From DTU089 sp002440045 (GTDB lineage Bacteria; Bacillota; Clostridia; Oscillospirales; Acutalibacteraceae): 14,249 nucleotides of DNA. The stretch lies in contig CALABP010000065.1 in NCBI GenBank assembly GCA_937885695.1, positions 1 through 14,249 on the forward strand. The letters run 5' to 3'. The notes under the pieces were generated by a model that searched no databases, was not told the origin of the DNA, and saw nothing but the letters and a program-made list of their open reading frames with translations. Positions within the stretch are counted from its first letter, which is position 1, and each line of letters begins with the position of its first letter. The translations under genes were made by a program, and so were the position numbers. Shown here piece after piece: positions 12,692-14,249 of the stretch.

Positions 12692-13758
12692 CAGAAAAAG
12701 CATTAATAGCGATGAGCGGCGGCGTTGACTCTTCGGTTGCCGCTTATCTTATGAAACAAAAGGGCTTCGACTGTATAGGCGTTACAATGAAGCTTTACAC
12801 AAACGATGATATAGGCGTAAGCCGCAGTAAAACGTGCTGTTCTCTTGATGATGTTGAGGACGCGCGTTCTGTGGCTTTTAAGCTTAAAATTCCGTACTAT
12901 GTTTTTAACTTCACCTCTGACTTTAAAGAGCGCGTCATAGAGCCGTTTATTTCGTCATATGAAAACGGCGCAACGCCGAACCCCTGCGTTGACTGCAACC
13001 GCTATTTAAAGTTTGAAAGCCTTTATAACAGGGCAAAAGAGCTTAACTGCCGCTATGTTGTAACAGGCCATTATGCAAAAATCGAAGAAAAAGACGGCAG
13101 ATTTCTTCTTAAAAAGGCAGATAATCTTGACAAAGACCAAAGCTATGTTCTTTCATTTTTAACGCAGGAGCAGTTAAAGCACACGCTTTTTCCGCTCGGC
13201 ACGGTAAAGGACAAAGACGAAACGCGCCGCATTGCCGAAGAGCAGGGCTTTTTTAATTCGGACAAGCCCGACAGCCAGGATATTTGCTTTGTGCCCGACG
13301 GCGACTATGCCGCATTTATCAGGCGCTTTACAGGCAAGACATATAAACCCGGCGATTTTTGCACCTCCGACGGAAAAGTCCTCGGAAAGCACAAGGGCAT
13401 TATAAACTACACTCTCGGTCAAAGGCGCGGACTCGGCATTGCCGCCGAAAAGCCGCTTTATGTAACCGAAATTCTTCCAAAAGAAAACAAGGTCGTTTTG
13501 GGCGGCAACGAAGAGCTTTTTAAGCGCGAGTTTGACGCAAAAGATTTTAATTATATTGCATTTGACGAGCCGCAAGGCTCTTTCAGGGCAAAGGCAAAGG
13601 TTCGTTACCGTCAGAAAGAGCAATGGGCAACGGTTGAAGTCATCGGCAAAAACCGCATTCACGTCACCTTTGACGAACCGCAAAGAGCCATCACAAAGGG
13701 TCAGACAGTGGCGCTTTATGACGGCGACACGGTAATAGGCGGCGGAATAATAGAATAA
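12688..13758 (+). CDS. mnmA: tRNA 2-thiouridylase MnmA
   Basis: MnmA puts sulfur on U34 of the tRNAs for Lys, Glu and Gln. The 356-aa protein has the PP-loop SGGVDSS (10-16), the nucleophile Cys103 in NPCVDCNRYLKF (98-109), the persulfide Cys200 in SQDICF (196-201), and GQRRGLGIA in the central domain. The C-terminal beta-barrel appears complete. The sulfur comes from a cysteine desulfurase not present in the window. It is the last gene of the operon; the likely transcription end is the terminator at 13951-13992. Confidence 0.96.
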   Translation: MTEKALIAMSGGVDSSVAAYLMKQKGFDCIGVTMKLYTNDDIGVSRSKTCCSLDDVEDARSVAFKLKIPYYVFNFTSDFKERVIEPFISSYENGATPNPCVDCNRYLKFESLYNRAKELNCRYVVTGHYAKIEEKDGRFLLKKADNLDKDQSYVLSFLTQEQLKHTLFPLGTVKDKDETRRIAEEQGFFNSDKPDSQDICFVPDGDYAAFIRRFTGKTYKPGDFCTSDGKVLGKHKGIINYTLGQRRGLGIAAEKPLYVTEILPKENKVVLGGNEELFKREFDAKDFNYIAFDEPQGSFRAKAKVRYRQKEQWATVEVIGKNRIHVTFDEPQRAITKGQTVALYDGDTVIGGGIIE

Positions 13759-13761
13759 GCT

Positions 13762-13796
13762 GTTAGTCGTTAGCTGTTAGCTGTTAGCTGTTAGCT
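13762..13796. repeat. Heptad tandem repeat, GTTAGCT x5
   Basis: Five head-to-tail copies of GTTAGCT (the first is GTTAGTC) begin 4 nt after the mnmA stop. A related array in the opposite orientation (AGCTAAC/GGCTAAC) lies at 14161-14188, so the two arrays bracket the intergenic hairpin region. Confidence 0.9.
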
Positions 13797-13800
13797 TTTA

Positions 13801-13900
13801 GCGCGCGGCTTCGCCGCGATTATATTCCGCACGTTGTGCGGAATAATTAAGGAAAACGGCGTTGCCGTTTTTGCGGGCGGCAGATTGCCGCCCCTACGAA
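13801..13900. repeat. Array of four perfect hairpins with 3-nt loops
   Basis: Consecutive perfect stems are CGCGGC-TTC-GCCGCG (13804-13818), TATTCCGCAC-GTT-GTGCGGAATA (13823-13845), AAAACGGC-GTT-GCCGTTTT (13853-13871) and GGGCGGCA-GAT-TGCCGCCC (13875-13893), ending in CCTACG. Each has a trinucleotide loop. None has a proper T-tail. This is a REP-like mosaic rather than a gene. Confidence 0.85.
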
Positions 13901-13950
13901 GCGAAAACGAAAAACCGCGATATATCATTTTCACATCATAATAAAATAAA

Positions 13951-13992
13951 CCCCGTGAACGGATTTTTGTCCGCACACGGGGCTTTCGTTTT
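13951..13992 (+). terminator. Rho-independent terminator of the mnmA operon
   Basis: CCCCGTG (13951-13957) pairs with CACGGGG (13976-13982), with an inner CGGA/TCCG helix, followed by CTTTCGTTTT. The opposite strand also shows a T-rich tail, so it may work in both directions. It stands between the two hairpin arrays. Confidence 0.82.
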
Positions 13993-14065
13993 ACTGAATT
14001 TTGATTTTTATATAGGTTTTTTAAGGCAAAAACCTACCGTTTTCCGCACCGATTTTCCTATCGTT

Positions 14066-14249
14066 CCCGTAGGGGCGGCAACCTGCCGCCCGCCAAAATG
14101 CGCAGCATTTTCCTATAATTTTCCGCGTTTACGCGGAATACAATTGCGGCGAAGCCGCGTAGCTAACGGCTAACAGCTAACGGCTGCAGGCTACCCCGTA
14201 GGGGCGGCAACCTGCCGCCCGCCAAAATGCGCAGCATTTTCCTATAATT
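14066..14249. repeat. Second hairpin array and 55-bp direct repeat
   Basis: This array carries GGGCGGCA-ACC-TGCCGCCC, AAAATGC-GCA-GCATTTT, TTCCGCG-TTTA-CGCGGAA and GCGGC-GAA-GCCGC, followed by the inverted heptads. In order and orientation it is the reverse of the array at 13801-13900. A 55-bp stretch (14066-14120) then recurs exactly at 14195-14249, an offset of 129 bp, and runs off the window. No gene is visible here. Confidence 0.9.
14161..14188. repeat. Inverted heptad repeats (AGCTAAC/GGCTAAC)
   Basis: Four heptads, AGCTAAC, GGCTAAC, AGCTAAC and the degenerate GGCTGCA, are the reverse complement of the GTTAGCT array after mnmA. They separate the two copies of the 55-bp direct repeat. 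Confidence 0.85.

Noticed and set aside
13762..14188. CRISPR array
   Set aside because: The repeats are 7 bp and contiguous, with no spacers, and the hairpins differ from one another. No cas genes.

Overview
The window looks like a chromosome segment from a spore-forming, low-to-moderate-GC Firmicute, most likely a clostridial or Oscillospirales-type gut bacterium. The evidence is a bofA gene with its usual yaaL partner, Gram-positive-style Shine-Dalgarno sites, SigA-like promoters, lipoprotein signal peptides, and REP-like hairpin repeats between genes. The genus is inference.

Layout. Positions 1-1420 hold an IS110-family insertion sequence on the minus strand: a DEDD/serine transposase plus a structured upstream region that is a good bridge-RNA candidate. 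It abuts a palindromic repeat (1430-1486). Next come mltG and apbE (+), convergent with hemW (-), then a small Cys-rich gene (-). A gene-free stretch (5541-5819) is a MITE-like element with 22-bp terminal inverted repeats; a diverged copy lies after rlmI (7626-7868). Between the two copies are yaaL-bofA and rlmI.

Positions 7926-13758 form a sulfur-metabolism block. A near-consensus promoter drives a 36-codon leader peptide packed with Met and Cys codons. It is followed by mutually exclusive antiterminator and terminator hairpins, the layout of classical ribosome-mediated attenuation. Downstream are metQ, metN and metI (methionine ABC transporter), a tiny ORF, cysK, nadA and mnmA. A second strong promoter sits at the end of metI. 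The MetQ protein is circularly permuted: the segment that normally forms its C-terminal half comes first, directly behind the lipoprotein signal, and the usual N-terminal half comes last. MetN lacks the C-terminal methionine-sensing domain. My reading is a sulfur amino acid uptake and assimilation operon in which leader-peptide translation may replace the missing allosteric sensing.

Positions 13759-14249 hold no gene. They contain heptad repeats, two arrays of short perfect hairpins in opposite orientation, a terminator between them, and a 55-bp direct repeat running off the window end.

The two observations I consider most likely to be new are the Met/Cys attenuator and the permuted MetQ. 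They occur together in one transcription unit.
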